Positions 23,133 to 33,734 of a stretch of DNA of 36,797 bases are shown here, piece by piece. Origin of the DNA: Desulfovirgula sp. (GTDB lineage: Bacteria; Bacillota; Desulfotomaculia; Desulfotomaculales; Desulfovirgulaceae); NCBI GenBank assembly GCA_020725525.1, contig DYEX01000156.1:1-36797 (forward strand), read 5' to 3'. A program made the position numbers and the translations under genes. A model generated the notes under the pieces. That model saw nothing but the letters and a program-made list of their open reading frames with translations, ran no database searches and was not told the origin of the DNA. Position 1 is the stretch's first letter. Each line of letters opens with the position of its first letter.

Positions 23133-23759
23133 TTATCTGGAGTACAGCTCCACAATCAGGTGTTCCTGCACGGGAGTATCAATCTGGTCCCTGGTTGGGA
23201 GGGCCACCACGCGACCTTGTGCCTGATTCTCCTCATATTCCAGCCAGGGCGGGGGTGTTCTGTCAGCCGCCCGCTCCATCAGCTCTTTAATGCGCGGGGA
23301 CTCCTTGCTCTTTTCCCGCACGGCAATGACGTCACCAACCCGTACCAGATAGGACGGGATATTCACCTTCCGGCCGTTAACGGTAAAGTGCCCGTGACGC
23401 ACCAGCTGCCTGGCTTCCATGCGGGAAGTGGCCAGGCCCAAACGATAGACCACATTGTCCAGACGGCGTTCTAACAAGCGGAGCAGGTTTTCACCGGTAA
23501 CCCCCGGCTGGCGCTCGGCACGCTCAAAGTAATTGCGAAACTGGGTTTCCAGAACCCCGTAAATACGCCGGGCCTTTTGTTTTTCCCGCAATTGCAAACC
23601 GTATTCGCTAACCTTCCGGCGCGCCTGCCCGTGGGCGCCCGGCGCATAGGGCCGCCGGTCAATGGCACACTTGCCGGTATAACAGCGGTCTCCTTTCAAA
23701 TATAGCTTAATTCCCTCACGGCGACACAGCCGGCACTGCGGACCTGCGTATCTGGCCAT
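23133..23759 (-). CDS. rpsD: 30S ribosomal protein S4, zinc-binding type
   Basis: 208 residues. Cys9, Cys12, Cys26 and Cys31 near the N-terminus form the zinc-binding version of S4; other lineages lack them. The S4 RNA-binding domain ([20 protein letters not shown]) follows. S4 starts 30S assembly and in many bacteria represses its own operon. The gene is 19 bases downstream of rpsK. Confidence 0.98.
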   Translation of the reverse strand: MARYAGPQCRLCRREGIKLYLKGDRCYTGKCAIDRRPYAPGAHGQARRKVSEYGLQLREKQKARRIYGVLETQFRNYFERAERQPGVTGENLLRLLERRLDNVVYRLGLATSRMEARQLVRHGHFTVNGRKVNIPSYLVRVGDVIAVREKSKESPRIKELMERAADRTPPPWLEYEENQAQGRVVALPTRDQIDTPVQEHLIVELYSR

Positions 23760-23778
23760 CTAGTTCCTTGATACCTCC

Positions 23779-24168
23779 TTATACTCTCCGGCGCTTTGGC
23801 GGCCGGCATCCATTGTGGGGAATGGGTGTAACGTCCTTAATCAGGCTTACTTCCAGCCCCGCTGCCTGCAGGGAGCGAATGGCCGCCTCCCGGCCCGCCC
23901 CGGGGCCCTTGACCATCACTTCTACTGTTTTCATGCCGTGCTCCATGGCCTCTTTTGCCGCCGCCTCGGCGGCCATCTGGGCGGCAAAGGGCGTGCTTTT
24001 GCGCGAACCCTTGAATCCCACAGTCCCGGCACTGGCCCAGGAAATGGCATTACCCCGGCTGTCGGTTATGGTCACGATGGTATTATTAAAGGTAGAACGG
24101 ATGTGAGCCACCCCGTGTTCCACATTCTTGCGCTCCCGCCTTTTAGTACGTGCTGCTTTTCTGGCCAT
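23779..24168 (-). CDS. rpsK: 30S ribosomal protein S11
   Basis: 129 residues with [39 protein letters not shown], and the C-terminal [18 protein letters not shown]. Standard length. It lies between rpsM and rpsD and belongs to the 30S platform. Confidence 0.98.
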   Translation of the reverse strand: MARKAARTKRRERKNVEHGVAHIRSTFNNTIVTITDSRGNAISWASAGTVGFKGSRKSTPFAAQMAAEAAAKEAMEHGMKTVEVMVKGPGAGREAAIRSLQAAGLEVSLIKDVTPIPHNGCRPPKRRRV

Positions 24169-24183
24169 TTTCCTTACCCCCTT

Positions 24184-24555
24184 CTACTTCTTCCGCCGCA
24201 CACCCACGGTTTTCCGCGGACCTTTGCGCGTCCGGGCATTGGTTTTGGTACGCTGGCCCCGCACCGGGAGGCCCCGGCGGTGACGCAAGCCACGGTAGCA
24301 GCCGATTTCGATCAGCCGTTTAATATTCATGGCCACTTCCCGGCGGAGATCGCCCTCCACCCGGTAGTTCTTTTCAATGACATCCCTTAAACGGTTGACC
24401 TCATCTTCAGTGAGGTTGCGTACCCGGGTATCGGGGTTAATCCCTGTTTGGGCCAGGATCTTCTTTGATGTAGGCCTGCCGATGCCGTAAATATAGGTCA
24501 GGGCGATCTCTACCCGTTTATCCCTGGGCAGGTCAACCCCTGCAATACGTGCCAT
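24184..24555 (-). CDS. rpsM: 30S ribosomal protein S13
   Basis: 123 residues beginning [20 protein letters not shown], with [12 protein letters not shown] and the basic C-terminal [20 protein letters not shown] that contacts tRNA and the subunit bridge. The frame is open four codons upstream to a GTG, but that GTG overlaps the GGAGG box, so the ATG giving the family N-terminus is used. Confidence 0.97.
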   Translation of the reverse strand: MARIAGVDLPRDKRVEIALTYIYGIGRPTSKKILAQTGINPDTRVRNLTEDEVNRLRDVIEKNYRVEGDLRREVAMNIKRLIEIGCYRGLRHRRGLPVRGQRTKTNARTRKGPRKTVGVRRKK

Positions 24556-24574
24556 GCGTGAAAACACACCTCCA

Positions 24575-24691
<117 letters not shown>

Positions 24692-24719
24692 CTAAACCTC
24701 CTTTGCCCGGACCAACACC

Positions 24720-24944
24720 TTATTTATAACGATAAACAATCCGGCCACGGCTCAAATCATAGGGTGACAGCTCAACCAGCACCCGGTCACCGGGTAGAAT
24801 CCGGATAAAGTTCATCCGGATTTTCCCCGAAACGTGAGCTAAAACTTTATGGCCGTTCTGCAGTTCGACACGGAACATGGCATTGGGAAGTGGCTCAATC
24901 ACAGTGCCCTCAACTTCAATAACATCCTTCTCCTGTTTGGACAT
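24720..24944 (-). CDS. infA: Translation initiation factor IF-1
   Basis: 74 residues forming one S1-type OB fold: [40 protein letters not shown] and [17 protein letters not shown]. It blocks the A site during initiation. It follows the KOW-domain gene by 32 bases. Confidence 0.98.
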   Translation of the reverse strand: MSKQEKDVIEVEGTVIEPLPNAMFRVELQNGHKVLAHVSGKIRMNFIRILPGDRVLVELSPYDLSRGRIVYRYK

Positions 24945-24976
24945 GGGCTTTAGCCAACCTCCTTTCCGGAGCTGGT

Positions 24977-25306
24977 TTAGCTCTGCTCCAGTTTTCCATC
25001 CGATGGCTTGTTATCTGCAGGTGTTGCCTGCCCGTAGTGAGCCAGCAGTTCTTGCAGGGCCCTGCGGACATCCAGATCGGTAACCCGCTGCCCGGTGCTG
25101 ACCTTATGGGCAATTTCACCGGCCACCAGCGGATAAACCTTTAAATGCCTGGTATTTTTTAACTTCGGCCCGCTAACCTTGCGGTCTGTCCCATTAACCA
25201 CCCGTACCCTTGTCTCGTTGACTCGCTCGAGAATGAGGTAATACTTGCCGCTGTCCCGGCCGGCAGTGGAACTTACCAGCCGGCCCGGCGTGAAATAATC
25301 CTGCAC
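24977..25306 (-). CDS. KOW-domain RNA-binding protein (L14e-like)
   Basis: 109 residues. The first half ([40 protein letters not shown]) is a KOW fold like the L14e/L6e/L27e group, found between map and infA in many Firmicutes. The second half is helical and variable. It probably binds ribosomal RNA; no function is established that I know of. GGAGG abuts a GTG at 25315 and is eight bases from the GTG at 25306, which is therefore chosen. Confidence 0.88.
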   Translation of the reverse strand: MQDYFTPGRLVSSTAGRDSGKYYLILERVNETRVRVVNGTDRKVSGPKLKNTRHLKVYPLVAGEIAHKVSTGQRVTDLDVRRALQELLAHYGQATPADNKPSDGKLEQS

Positions 25307-25321
25307 CGGGACCACCTCCAG

Positions 25322-26068
25322 TTACAACCGGGTAAGGATCTCCGGTTCTCCATCGGTGATGGCAATGGTGTGTTCAAAATGGGCCGATAACCTGGAATCC
25401 CTGGTTACTACCGTCCAGTTGTCCCCAAGGGTGCACACTTCATGGGTACCCGCATTGACCATCGGTTCAATGGCTAAAGTCATTCCCGCCTTCAGCCTGG
25501 GACCGCGCCCCGGTTTTCCGAAGTTGGGGACCTGTGGCTCCTCATGCATGCTCCGGCCGATACCGTGGCCCACGTAGTCCCGGACCACAGAGAACCCGTT
25601 TTTTTCCACATAACTCTGTACGGCATGGGAAATGTCCGACAACCGGTTACCCTGCCGGGCAAAGCGAATTCCTTCATACAAAGCTTCCTCGGTTACCTGC
25701 AGTAATTTTTTTGCCTCCGGGGAAACCTCACCTACCGGAAAGGTGGCCGCACTGTCCCCATAATATCCATTTATTTCCGCCCCGACATCAATACTGATAA
25801 TATCTCCACTTTCCAGTTTTCTTAAACCGGGAATACCGTGCACCACCTGCTCATTGACCGAAGTGCAGATGCTGGCCGGAAAACCATAGAGGCCCTTGAA
25901 CGCGGGCCTGGCACCCCGGGCCAGGATAAAGTCCTCAGCCAGCCGGTCCAGTTCTCCGGTGGTCACCCCCGGTTTAATGGCCCGGGAGAGCTCGCCCAGG
26001 ACACCCGCCACCACGCGGCCGGCATCGCGCATGTAGCGCAGTTCCCGCTGCGATTTAATGATAATCAT
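25322..26068 (-). CDS. map: Type I methionine aminopeptidase
   Basis: 248 residues. The metal ligands Asp94, Asp105, His168, Glu201 and Glu232 and the substrate-binding His78 are all present ([44 protein letters not shown]). It removes the start methionine from new proteins. It follows secY by only 15 bases, with no adk between them. Confidence 0.97.
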   Translation of the reverse strand: MIIIKSQRELRYMRDAGRVVAGVLGELSRAIKPGVTTGELDRLAEDFILARGARPAFKGLYGFPASICTSVNEQVVHGIPGLRKLESGDIISIDVGAEINGYYGDSAATFPVGEVSPEAKKLLQVTEEALYEGIRFARQGNRLSDISHAVQSYVEKNGFSVVRDYVGHGIGRSMHEEPQVPNFGKPGRGPRLKAGMTLAIEPMVNAGTHEVCTLGDNWTVVTRDSRLSAHFEHTIAITDGEPEILTRL

Positions 26069-26083
26069 TGAAAGGTCATCTCC

Positions 26084-27349
26084 CTACCTGATAAAACCCT
26101 GGTAGCTACGCATCAACATGTGGGATTCAACCTGCTTCATGGTATCCAGGGCCACCCCGACCACAATTAACAGAGCCGTACCGCCAAAGTAAATGTTGGG
26201 GATACGGGTAGCCAGCAGGATAAAGTTCGGCAGGATGGCAATTAAGGCCAGGAAAATGGCACCTGCCAGGGTTACCCGGCTCATGACCCGGCTGATGTAC
26301 TCCGCCGTGGGGCGTCCGGGCCGGATACCCGGGATAAAGCCGCCGTACTTCTTTATGTTTTCAGCAATATCCACCGGGTTCATGATCACTGCCGTGTAGA
26401 AGTAGGTAAAACCAATTACCAGCAGGGCGTAAATGACGGTATGCAGTGCCGTACCCCAGGCAAAAAAGGTGACGTACCAGTTGCCGAACCAGGTGTTACT
26501 GAACCAGCGGGCAATCTGTTCCGGAAACATCATAATCGATGAAGCAAAGATCACCGGAATGACGCCGGCCTGGTTTACCCTTAACGGCAGGTGGGTAGCC
26601 TGCCCCCCGTAAACCCGGCGTCCCACCACGCGCTTGGCATACTGCACGGGTATACGCCGCTGTCCTTCGTTTACGGCCACAATGGCGGCAATAACCAGGG
26701 CGCCAATGACCACGAGCAAAAGTACGCTTAAAATGTTGATTGTCCCGGCCTGCAGGTATTCCACCACCCGCACCACACCCGCCGGCACCCGGGAGACAAT
26801 ACCGGCAAAGATCAACAAGGAGATGCCGTTACCAATGCCCTTTTCGGTGATTTGTTCCCCGATCCACATCAGGAAGGCCGTCCCGGCTGTCAGGGTCAGG
26901 GCCACCAGGAGGTAATGCCCAACAGTCGGGCTGACCAGCACGTGCTGGTTCCGCAGGGCCACGCTGATCCCGATGGCCTGGATAAAAGCCAGCACCACGG
27001 TGAGATAGCGCGTGTACTGGACGATTCTTTTCCGCCCCTCTTCCCCTTCCTTGGCCAGCCGCTCCAGGGAGGGAATGACCACCGTCAGGAGCTGCATGAT
27101 GATGGAAGCGTTAATATAGGGGGTAATACTCATGGCAAAGATGGAAAAATTTTTAAAGGCCCCGCCGGAAATCACGTCAAAGAAACCGAAAAGTACGCCG
27201 GTTTGGATCAGTTCCGCAAAAACCTCGGCATTGACCCCCGGTACGGGAATATGGGCGCCAATGCGAAAAACAAAGAGCATGGCCAGGGTAAAAAGAAGTT
27301 TCGTACGCAACTCATCAATTTTGACGGCACTTTTGAGGCTGTTCAGCAC
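26084..27349 (-). CDS. secY: Preprotein translocase subunit SecY
   Basis: 421 residues with ten predicted membrane helices. FRIGAHIPVPGVN, the plug region ISGGAFKNFSIFAMSITPYI, GIGNGISLLIFAGI and GGFIPGIRPGRPTAEYI are diagnostic. Start is GTG directly after the rplO stop TAG, so the two genes are translationally coupled. Confidence 0.98.
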   Translation of the reverse strand: MLNSLKSAVKIDELRTKLLFTLAMLFVFRIGAHIPVPGVNAEVFAELIQTGVLFGFFDVISGGAFKNFSIFAMSITPYINASIIMQLLTVVIPSLERLAKEGEEGRKRIVQYTRYLTVVLAFIQAIGISVALRNQHVLVSPTVGHYLLVALTLTAGTAFLMWIGEQITEKGIGNGISLLIFAGIVSRVPAGVVRVVEYLQAGTINILSVLLLVVIGALVIAAIVAVNEGQRRIPVQYAKRVVGRRVYGGQATHLPLRVNQAGVIPVIFASSIMMFPEQIARWFSNTWFGNWYVTFFAWGTALHTVIYALLVIGFTYFYTAVIMNPVDIAENIKKYGGFIPGIRPGRPTAEYISRVMSRVTLAGAIFLALIAILPNFILLATRIPNIYFGGTALLIVVGVALDTMKQVESHMLMRSYQGFIR

Positions 27350-27796
27350 CTAGATCACCTCAGCTTTGCCGCCGGCAGCTTCAATCTTTTCCACTGCTGA
27401 TTTGCTGAAGGCGTGGGCACGCACGGTGAGCGCCTTTTCCAGCTGTCCGCCGCCCAGGATCTTCACCCCATCACCCAGCTTTTTGATTACCCGTTCCGAC
27501 AGGAGTATTTCCGGCGTTACCACCGCACCATCTTCAAAACGGTTTAAAACATCAATATTTACGGCCACCATCTCCTTCTTAAAGGGCGCATTGGTAAAAC
27601 CCCGCTTGGGTACGCGCCGCTGCAAGGGCATCTGGCCCCCTTCAAAACCGGGCCTTACCCCGCCGCCGGAGCGCGCCTTTTGACCCTTATGCCCCCGGCC
27701 GGCTGTCTTGCCTAACCCGGAACCGATACCCTGTCCCTTGCGGGTTGGCTTGGTACGCGCCCCCGGGTTGGGACGCAGGTCGTGCAGTTGAACCAC
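27350..27796 (-). CDS. rplO: 50S ribosomal protein L15
   Basis: 148 residues beginning [20 protein letters not shown], with the Gly-rich [20 protein letters not shown] and [14 protein letters not shown] at 27802 is one base from GGAGG; the GTG at 27796 has a seven-base spacing and matches the family start, so it is used. It is coupled to secY. Confidence 0.95.
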   Translation of the reverse strand: MVQLHDLRPNPGARTKPTRKGQGIGSGLGKTAGRGHKGQKARSGGGVRPGFEGGQMPLQRRVPKRGFTNAPFKKEMVAVNIDVLNRFEDGAVVTPEILLSERVIKKLGDGVKILGGGQLEKALTVRAHAFSKSAVEKIEAAGGKAEVI

Positions 27797-27844
27797 AATC
27801 ACACCTCCAGTTGGCTGCTGGTCACAGGCCGCAGGTACCTGTTC

Positions 27845-28024
27845 TTATATTTCCTCGACCTTGACCAGGTGAGATACTTTATTGATCATGCCCCTTATCT
27901 GAGGAGTATCCTCTTGAACCACCGAACTGTACAGTTTGCGCAAGCCCAGAGTACGTACGGTTACGCGCTGGTCTTCGGGGCGGCCGATGAGGCTTCTGAT
28001 CAGGGTAATCTTCAACTTGGCCAT
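27845..28024 (-). CDS. rpmD: 50S ribosomal protein L30
   Basis: 59 residues translated by hand: [20 protein letters not shown], then [17 protein letters not shown] and the end [11 protein letters not shown]. This is the normal short bacterial L30 between rpsE and rplO. Confidence 0.97.
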   Translation of the reverse strand: MAKLKITLIRSLIGRPEDQRVTVRTLGLRKLYSSVVQEDTPQIRGMINKVSHLVKVEEI

Positions 28025-28036
28025 ATTCTTACCCCC

Positions 28037-28537
28037 TTACCCCAGTAATTCTTCCACCGTTTTACCCCGCAGCCGGGCCACCTCTTCCGGGGTCTTCAGG
28101 CTCTTCAAAGCCACCATGGTGGCATGAACCATGTTGTTGGCATTGTGCGAACCCAGGGACTTGGTGAGGATGTCCCGGATCCCGGCACACTCCAAAATCG
28201 CCCGCACGGGGCCGCCGGCAATTACCCCGGTACCGGGAGCGGCCGGTTTGAGAAGCACCTTGCCCGCACCAAACTCACCAATTACTTCATGGGGAATGGT
28301 GGTACCCGATAGGGGCACCTGAATCATGTTTTTCTTGGCATCTTCAATGCCCTTGCGAATGGCCTCGGGCACCTCGCCGGCCTTGCCCAGTCCGGCACCG
28401 ACCCGGCCGTTGCCATCGCCTACCACTACCAGGGCCGAAAAACTAAAGCGCCGTCCACCTTTGACCACCTTGGCCACGCGGTTAATGGAAACTACTTTCT
28501 CGGTAAGCTCAAGCTTACTGGCGTCAATCCTGGTCAC
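28037..28537 (-). CDS. rpsE: 30S ribosomal protein S5
   Basis: 166 residues. The double-stranded RNA-binding domain with [19 protein letters not shown] and the C-terminal domain with [21 protein letters not shown] (split) and [12 protein letters not shown] are standard. It acts in decoding accuracy. Located between rplR and rpmD. Confidence 0.98.
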   Translation of the reverse strand: MTRIDASKLELTEKVVSINRVAKVVKGGRRFSFSALVVVGDGNGRVGAGLGKAGEVPEAIRKGIEDAKKNMIQVPLSGTTIPHEVIGEFGAGKVLLKPAAPGTGVIAGGPVRAILECAGIRDILTKSLGSHNANNMVHATMVALKSLKTPEEVARLRGKTVEELLG

Positions 28538-28556
28538 CCGTTTCCCTCCTTCATTC

Positions 28557-28925
28557 CTAGAATTCCAGACCGGCTTCCCGGGCGGCCTCGGCTAAAGCCT
28601 TCACCCGGCCGTGATAAATATACCCGGCCCGGTCAAACACCACTTTTTTAATCCCGCGCTCCAGGGCTTTCCGGGCCACCAAACGGCCTACCGCGGCAGC
28701 TGCTTCCTTGTTGCCACCTGCTTTGAACTGCTCCCTCAATTCGGGGGAAAGGGTCGATGCGCTGACCAGGGTGATTCCCCGTTCGTCATCAATAATCTGG
28801 GCATACATGTGCTTTAAGCTCCGGAAGACATTCAACCTGGGGCGCTGGGCGGTACCAGAGATCTTTTTGCGTACCCGTAAATGTCTCCTGGCCCGCAACG
28901 CCTTGCGATCCGGTTTGTTAATCAA
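28557..28925 (-). CDS. rplR: 50S ribosomal protein L18
   Basis: 122 residues with [20 protein letters not shown] at the start and [20 protein letters not shown] near the end; it binds 5S rRNA. Two TTG codons compete: the first (28934) is one base from GGGAGG, the second (28925) is ten bases away and gives the family start [11 protein letters not shown], so it is chosen. Confidence 0.93.
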   Translation of the reverse strand: MINKPDRKALRARRHLRVRKKISGTAQRPRLNVFRSLKHMYAQIIDDERGITLVSASTLSPELREQFKAGGNKEAAAAVGRLVARKALERGIKKVVFDRAGYIYHGRVKALAEAAREAGLEF

Positions 28926-28940
28926 AGCAATCAAGCCTCC

Positions 28941-29492
28941 CTACTTCTTACCTTTACCGCCAGCCTTACCGGCCTTACGCCGGATTTGTTCGTTTTCGTA
29001 CCTGATACCCTTGCCCTTGTAGGGTTCCGGTTCCCGTACGCCGCGAATAACCGCAGCCAGGGCACCGACCTTTTCTTTATCCGTTCCCTTGACCACGATT
29101 TTGGTTGGCGCGGGGACTTCTATTTCCAATCCCGGCGGGGGTACAATCTCTACCGGGTGGGAGTAACCCACCGACAGCACCAGTTTGTTACCCTGCTTGG
29201 TGGCCCGGTAACCCACGCCGACCAGTTCCAGGGTTTTTGCAAACCCCCTGGTCACTCCTTCCACCATATTGAACAGCAGGGTGCGGGTCAAACCATGCAG
29301 GGACCGGTGGAGCTTCTCGTCCGAAGGACGTTCCACCACCAGACGGCCCTCCTCGTCCAGACGGATGCGCATATCCCGGTGGAATTCCCGCTCCAGCTGG
29401 CCCTTGGGCCCCTTTATGCGCACGGTATTGCCTTCTATTTGCACATCAACCCCCTGGGGCAGGGTAATGGGCTTTTTGCCAATCCTGGACAC
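28941..29492 (-). CDS. rplF: 50S ribosomal protein L6
   Basis: 183 residues beginning [20 protein letters not shown], with the duplicated beta domains and the C-terminal signature [20 protein letters not shown]. Standard length and position between rpsH and rplR. Confidence 0.98.
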   Translation of the reverse strand: MSRIGKKPITLPQGVDVQIEGNTVRIKGPKGQLEREFHRDMRIRLDEEGRLVVERPSDEKLHRSLHGLTRTLLFNMVEGVTRGFAKTLELVGVGYRATKQGNKLVLSVGYSHPVEIVPPPGLEIEVPAPTKIVVKGTDKEKVGALAAVIRGVREPEPYKGKGIRYENEQIRRKAGKAGGKGKK

Positions 29493-29507
29493 AAGCCTTC
29501 CCTCCTC

Positions 29508-29906
29508 CTACCATACGTAGCAGATTACTTCGCCGCCTACACCCAGTTTCCGGGCCTGCTTATCGGTCATAATGCCCTTGGAAGTGGACAGGATGGCAAT
29601 GCCCAGGCCACCCAGCACCTTCGGGATAGAATCCTTACGGGCATAGACCCGTAGTCCCGGCCTGGAGATCCGTTTCAATCCGGTAATTACCCGCTTTTTG
29701 TCAGGGCCGTACTTCAAATATACGCGGATGATGCCCTGCTTGCCGTCGTCAATTATTTCGTAATCCTTAATCAGGCCCTCTTCCTTGAGAATTTCGGCAA
29801 TGGCCTTTTTCAAGCGGGAAGCAGGGGCCTCCACTTTATCAAGATAAACCGTATTGGCATTGCGAATACGGGTCAGAAAATCCGCGATTGGGTCAGTCAT
29901 GACCAT
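29508..29906 (-). CDS. rpsH: 30S ribosomal protein S8
   Basis: 132 residues with [19 protein letters not shown] and the C-terminal [20 protein letters not shown] signature. The ATG at 29906 is eight bases from GGGGG; a second ATG two codons on is possible. S8 represses the spc operon in E. coli; whether it does so here is unknown. Confidence 0.97.
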   Translation of the reverse strand: MVMTDPIADFLTRIRNANTVYLDKVEAPASRLKKAIAEILKEEGLIKDYEIIDDGKQGIIRVYLKYGPDKKRVITGLKRISRPGLRVYARKDSIPKVLGGLGIAILSTSKGIMTDKQARKLGVGGEVICYVW

Positions 29907-29926
29907 GGCAACTACCCCCTTCCTCT

Positions 29927-30112
29927 TTACCAGCTGGCCTTACGAACGCCGGGAATCTCGCCGCGGTAGGCAAGCACCCGGAAACAGATGCGGCAAATGC
30001 CGAACTTGCGCATGTACGCCCGGGGACGACCGCAGAGCTTGCAGCGGTTGTGCTGGCGTACCTTGAATTTGGGTTCGCGCATTGCCTTGGCGATCATTGA
30101 CTTTTTGGCCAC
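29927..30112 (-). CDS. rpsZ: 30S ribosomal protein S14, zinc type
   Basis: 61 residues with [20 protein letters not shown], the four-Cys zinc site of the short S14. The start is probably GTG (30112), six bases after GGGGGG, which gives [11 protein letters not shown]; an ATG one codon upstream is closer to the ribosome-binding site than usual. Confidence 0.95.
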   Translation of the reverse strand: MAKKSMIAKAMREPKFKVRQHNRCKLCGRPRAYMRKFGICRICFRVLAYRGEIPGVRKASW

Positions 30113-30161
30113 CATCTTCCCCCCTTACCTGCGGGTTTCAAGTTTTTTTGAAAAATCATTA

Positions 30162-30704
30162 CTATGCAGCTGCAAAGGGCATGCCCAGCAGGCGCAAAAG
30201 TTCCCGCGCTTCCTCATCGGTTTTGGCCGTGGTCACAAAAATAATGTCCATTCCCCGTACCTTGTCGATTTTGTCATATTCGATTTCCGGGAAAATTAAC
30301 TGCTCCCGGATGCCCAGGCTGTAATTACCGCGACCGTCAAAGGACCTGGGAGAAACCCCCCGGAAGTCCCGCACCCTGGGGAGAGCCACGTTGAAAAGCT
30401 TGTCGATAAACTCATACATGCGGTCTCCCCGCAGGGTCACCTTGCAACCCACGGTCATCCCCTGGCGCACCTTAAAGGCGGCAATGGATTTTTTGGCCCT
30501 GGTGATCACCGGACGCTGGCCGGTGATAGTGGCCAGATCGCTGACCGCCGCATCCATGGCTTTACTGTTATGGGTGGCCTCGCCCACACCCATGTTGATG
30601 ACCACCTTTTCCAGCCTGGGCACCTGCATAACATTTTTATAGCCAAATTTCTGCATCATGGCCTTAACTACTTCGTTTCTATATTTATCTTTAAGTCTCG
30701 GCAC
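30162..30704 (-). CDS. rplE: 50S ribosomal protein L5
   Basis: 180 residues with [40 protein letters not shown] and [20 protein letters not shown]. It binds 5S rRNA in the central protuberance. Normal length and place between rplX and rpsZ. Confidence 0.98.
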   Translation of the reverse strand: MPRLKDKYRNEVVKAMMQKFGYKNVMQVPRLEKVVINMGVGEATHNSKAMDAAVSDLATITGQRPVITRAKKSIAAFKVRQGMTVGCKVTLRGDRMYEFIDKLFNVALPRVRDFRGVSPRSFDGRGNYSLGIREQLIFPEIEYDKIDKVRGMDIIFVTTAKTDEEARELLRLLGMPFAAA

Positions 30705-30720
30705 GTTTCTTCACCTGCCT

Positions 30721-31041
30721 TTAGCCTAGTTCTTCCCCGCATTTTTTACATACCCGCACCTTTTTGCCGTCTTCTAAAAACTTTTTGGCTATGCGGGTAG
30801 GTCTGTTACATTTATTGCAGACCAGCATGACGTTGGAGGCATGGATGGGCGCTTCCTTCTCCACAATACCTCCCTGGGGCAGGCGCGCGCTGGGTCTGGT
30901 ATGGCGCTTCACTATGTTTACACCTTCAACAATTACCCGCCCTTCAGCTGGTAATGCCGCCAGCACCTTGCCTCTTTTGCCGGCATATTTGCCGGTCAAC
31001 ACCAGCACCGTATCGCCTTTGCGCACGTGTAACTTGGGCAT
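30721..31041 (-). CDS. rplX: 50S ribosomal protein L24 with C-terminal Cys pairs
   Basis: 106 residues. The KOW motif region [18 protein letters not shown] is near the N-terminus. Two CxxC pairs (CNKC in [11 protein letters not shown] and CKKC in [12 protein letters not shown]) near the C-terminus could bind zinc; many L24 proteins lack them. L24 is an early 50S assembly starter. Confidence 0.97.
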   Translation of the reverse strand: MPKLHVRKGDTVLVLTGKYAGKRGKVLAALPAEGRVIVEGVNIVKRHTRPSARLPQGGIVEKEAPIHASNVMLVCNKCNRPTRIAKKFLEDGKKVRVCKKCGEELG

Positions 31042-31066
31042 CTTGACCCACCTCCAGCTTCCCCGG

Positions 31067-31435
31067 CTAAATTACCTCCGGAGCCAGGGAAATAATCTTC
31101 ATGAAGTCCCGCTCCCGTAATTCCCGGGCCACCGGTCCAAAGATACGGGTGCCCCGGGGGCTCTTGTCGTCCTTGATAATCACCGCCGCGTTTTCGTCAA
31201 ATTTAATGTATGAACCGTCCGGGCGGCGCACTTCCTTGTTGGTCCGCACAACCACCGCCCGCACCACATCGCCTTTCTTTACAACGCCTCCGGGCGTAGC
31301 CTCCTTGACGGAACAAATGATTTCATCTCCCAAACTGGCATAACGGCGCATGCTGCCGCCGAGCACGCGAATGCACATCAAGCGGCGGGCACCGGTGTTG
31401 TCGGCGACGTTGAGCATGGATTGTACCTGGATCAT
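31067..31435 (-). CDS. rplN: 50S ribosomal protein L14
   Basis: 122 residues beginning [20 protein letters not shown], with [18 protein letters not shown] and [20 protein letters not shown]. Fully standard; it forms part of an intersubunit bridge. Confidence 0.98.
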   Translation of the reverse strand: MIQVQSMLNVADNTGARRLMCIRVLGGSMRRYASLGDEIICSVKEATPGGVVKKGDVVRAVVVRTNKEVRRPDGSYIKFDENAAVIIKDDKSPRGTRIFGPVARELRERDFMKIISLAPEVI

Positions 31436-31464
31436 CGGCTTTTACCTCCCTTCACAAGGGTTTT

Positions 31465-31728
31465 TTAAATCCGCTCAGCCCGTTCCAGGATTTCAACCAC
31501 CCGCCAGCGTTTTTCTTTCGAAAGGGGCCGGGTTTCCATAATGCGCACCTTATCGCCGACGCGACAGGCATTTTCCTCGTCATGGGCTTTGAATTTCTTT
31601 GTTTTGCGGATGGTGCGCTGGTAGAGCGGGTGCCGCACCAGGGTTTCCACCGCCACCACTACCGTTTTGTCCATTTTATCGCTAACCACGCGGCCCGTCC
31701 GGACTTTGCGCTGATTACGACCTTCCAC
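31465..31728 (-). CDS. rpsQ: 30S ribosomal protein S17
   Basis: 87 residues with [40 protein letters not shown] and [22 protein letters not shown]-fold 16S rRNA binder, normal length, between rpmC and rplN. Confidence 0.98.
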   Translation of the reverse strand: MEGRNQRKVRTGRVVSDKMDKTVVVAVETLVRHPLYQRTIRKTKKFKAHDEENACRVGDKVRIMETRPLSKEKRWRVVEILERAERI

Positions 31729-31746
31729 CTTGTTACTCCCCTTTCG

Positions 31747-31950
31747 TTAGGCCCGCCGGATGCCCAGCTCCCGCTCCCGGAGCACAGTCTTCAAACGGGC
31801 AATGTTCCGGCGCACTTCCCTGATTTTCATGGGGTTATCCAGCTGGTTGGTAGCCAGTTGGAACCGCAGCTTGAAGAGTTCGTCCTTGGAATCGTCCAGC
31901 TTCTTGACCAGCTCCTCATCGGACAGTTCCCGCAAATCCTTAGCCTTCAT
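31747..31950 (-). CDS. rpmC: 50S ribosomal protein L29
   Basis: 67 residues beginning [20 protein letters not shown], with [20 protein letters not shown]. The frame is open eight codons further upstream, but GGGAG eight bases before the ATG at 31950 and the family length support this start. It overlaps the end of rplP by 11 bases. L29 sits by the polypeptide exit tunnel. Confidence 0.96.
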   Translation of the reverse strand: MKAKDLRELSDEELVKKLDDSKDELFKLRFQLATNQLDNPMKIREVRRNIARLKTVLRERELGIRRA

Positions 31951-32368
31951 TTGCCTCACTCCCACGTTTGACAAACTTTGTTTTGATGGGTAACTTGTGA
32001 GACGCTAGGCGCATGGCCTCCCGGGCCACCTCCTCGTCAATACCGGCCAGTTCAAACAGTATCCGCCCGGGTTTGACGACCGCCACCCAGTATTCGGGAG
32101 CACCTTTCCCGCTACCCATCCGGGTTTCGGCAGGCTTGGCGGTTATCGGCCTGTCGGGAAATATTCTGATCCACACCTTCCCGCCCCGGCGAATGTAACG
32201 GGTCATGGCAATACGGGCCGCTTCAATTTGACGGCTGGTAATCCAGGCCGGCTCCAGGGCCATCAGCCCGTACTCACCAAAGTGTACCTCCGTGCCCCCC
32301 TTGGCCCTGCCGCTCAGATTTCTTACCCGGTGCTGTTTACGATATTTAACCCTCTTGGGCATGAGCAT
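31940..32368 (-). CDS. rplP: 50S ribosomal protein L16
   Basis: 142 residues, [20 protein letters not shown] at the start, with the conserved [20 protein letters not shown] loop near the A-site. The start overlaps the end of rpsC by 23 bases and its end overlaps rpmC, so three genes are tightly packed. Confidence 0.98.
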   Translation of the reverse strand: MLMPKRVKYRKQHRVRNLSGRAKGGTEVHFGEYGLMALEPAWITSRQIEAARIAMTRYIRRGGKVWIRIFPDRPITAKPAETRMGSGKGAPEYWVAVVKPGRILFELAGIDEEVAREAMRLASHKLPIKTKFVKRGSEANEG

Positions 32369-33035
32369 AGGCCTTCTCTCCTCCCTGGCCGGCCACAGCC
32401 TTGGCCTCCGGCAGCACTTCTCCCTTATAAATCCATACCTTTATGCCGATCTTGCCGTAAGTGGTATCCGCTTCGGCAAAGCCGTAATCGATATCCGCCC
32501 GCAGGGTGTGCAGGGGTACCTTGCCCTCGCTGTACCACTCGGTGCGGGCAATTTCCGCTCCGGCCAGCCGGCCACTGACGGAAACCTTGATCCCTTTAGC
32601 GCCCATCTTCATGGCCCGCGACACGGCCTGTTTCATGGCCCGCCTGAAGGCAACCCGCTTTTCAATCTGGGCGGCCACGTTTTCCGCCACCAGCTGGGCA
32701 TCCAGTTCGGGCACCTTAATTTCCACGATGTTCACATGGACCTGCTTGCCCGTCATTTTTTCCAGTTCCCGGCGCAGGTTTTCCACTTCCGCACCGCCCC
32801 GGCCAATGACAATCCCCGGCTTGGCCGTATAAATGCTGATGCGGATGCGGTTGGCCGCCCGTTCAATGGCGATGCGGGAGATGCCGGCGGCATAAAGCTT
32901 TTGCTTGATATATCTGCGGATCTTTACATCTTCTAAAAGCAGGCTGGCAAAATTCTTCTTATCGGCAAACCATTTGGCGTCCCAGTCTTTGATAATGCCA
33001 ATGCGCAATCCTTTGGGATGTACCTTCTGGCCCAC
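32346..33035 (-). CDS. rpsC: 30S ribosomal protein S3
   Basis: 229 residues. N-terminal [20 protein letters not shown], the KH RNA-binding loop [13 protein letters not shown] and the C-terminal domain with [20 protein letters not shown]. It is part of the mRNA entry channel. Position between rplV and rplP is canonical. Confidence 0.98.
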   Translation of the reverse strand: MGQKVHPKGLRIGIIKDWDAKWFADKKNFASLLLEDVKIRRYIKQKLYAAGISRIAIERAANRIRISIYTAKPGIVIGRGGAEVENLRRELEKMTGKQVHVNIVEIKVPELDAQLVAENVAAQIEKRVAFRRAMKQAVSRAMKMGAKGIKVSVSGRLAGAEIARTEWYSEGKVPLHTLRADIDYGFAEADTTYGKIGIKVWIYKGEVLPEAKAVAGQGGEKAYAHAQEG

Positions 33036-33050
33036 ACTACTCCTCCTTTT

Positions 33051-33386
33051 CTATTCCTTTTCCTTGACCACCACGGTGATGTGGCTGGTCCGCCTGCGCA
33101 GCAAATCCGCCCGGCCCATGGCCCGGGCCTGGTAACGTTTCCAGGTGGGACCCTGGTCCACATAAGCCGCCGCAATATAGAGATTATCCGGATTCATATC
33201 ATAGTTGTGTTCGGCGTTGGCCGCAGCCGATTTGATTACCTTGGCCACCGGAACCGCGGCCCTTTTAGGCGTAAACCTCAGGATGGCCAGTGCCTCACGC
33301 ACATCCTTACCCCGGATGAGATCCACCACCTGGCGTACCTTGCGGGGCGAAATGCGCACGTACCTGGCCACTGCTCTGGCTTCCAT
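33051..33386 (-). CDS. rplV: 50S ribosomal protein L22
   Basis: 111 residues, [20 protein letters not shown] at the start and [20 protein letters not shown] in the exit-tunnel hairpin region. Standard length and context. Confidence 0.98.
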   Translation of the reverse strand: MEARAVARYVRISPRKVRQVVDLIRGKDVREALAILRFTPKRAAVPVAKVIKSAAANAEHNYDMNPDNLYIAAAYVDQGPTWKRYQARAMGRADLLRRRTSHITVVVKEKE

Positions 33387-33404
33387 CCCAAACCCTCCTT
33401 GTGA

Positions 33405-33689
33405 TTACTTCAGGGCCGTAGATCTTTCGGTGTGGGCACCGTGGCCCCGGAACAACCGGGTGGGAGCAAACTCACCCAGCTTATGCCCCACCATGTCTTC
33501 GGTAATATATATGGGAACGTGTTTCCGGCCGTCGTGTACGGCAATAGTATGACCGATCATCTGCGGGAAAATGGTTGAACGGCGGGACCAGGTCTTGATG
33601 ACCCGCTTTTCACCCCTGGCGTTCATTTCCTCTATTTTTTTCAAAAGCTTGGGGTCACAGTAGGGGCCCTTTTTTAAAGAACGTCCCAT
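33405..33689 (-). CDS. rpsS: 30S ribosomal protein S19
   Basis: 94 residues beginning [20 protein letters not shown], with [20 protein letters not shown] and the C-terminal [15 protein letters not shown]. Binds the 30S head with S13. Confidence 0.98.
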   Translation of the reverse strand: MGRSLKKGPYCDPKLLKKIEEMNARGEKRVIKTWSRRSTIFPQMIGHTIAVHDGRKHVPIYITEDMVGHKLGEFAPTRLFRGHGAHTERSTALK

Positions 33690-33734
33690 AACCTTTTCAC
33701 CTACCTCCTTTCGGCAGCTACCCGGATTTCCGGA

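Noticed and set aside
28881-29654. 257-codon plus-strand open frame opposite rplF and rpsH
   Set aside because: It is antisense to two certain ribosomal genes, has a shadow composition and shows no domain; it reflects the GC-rich third positions of the real genes.
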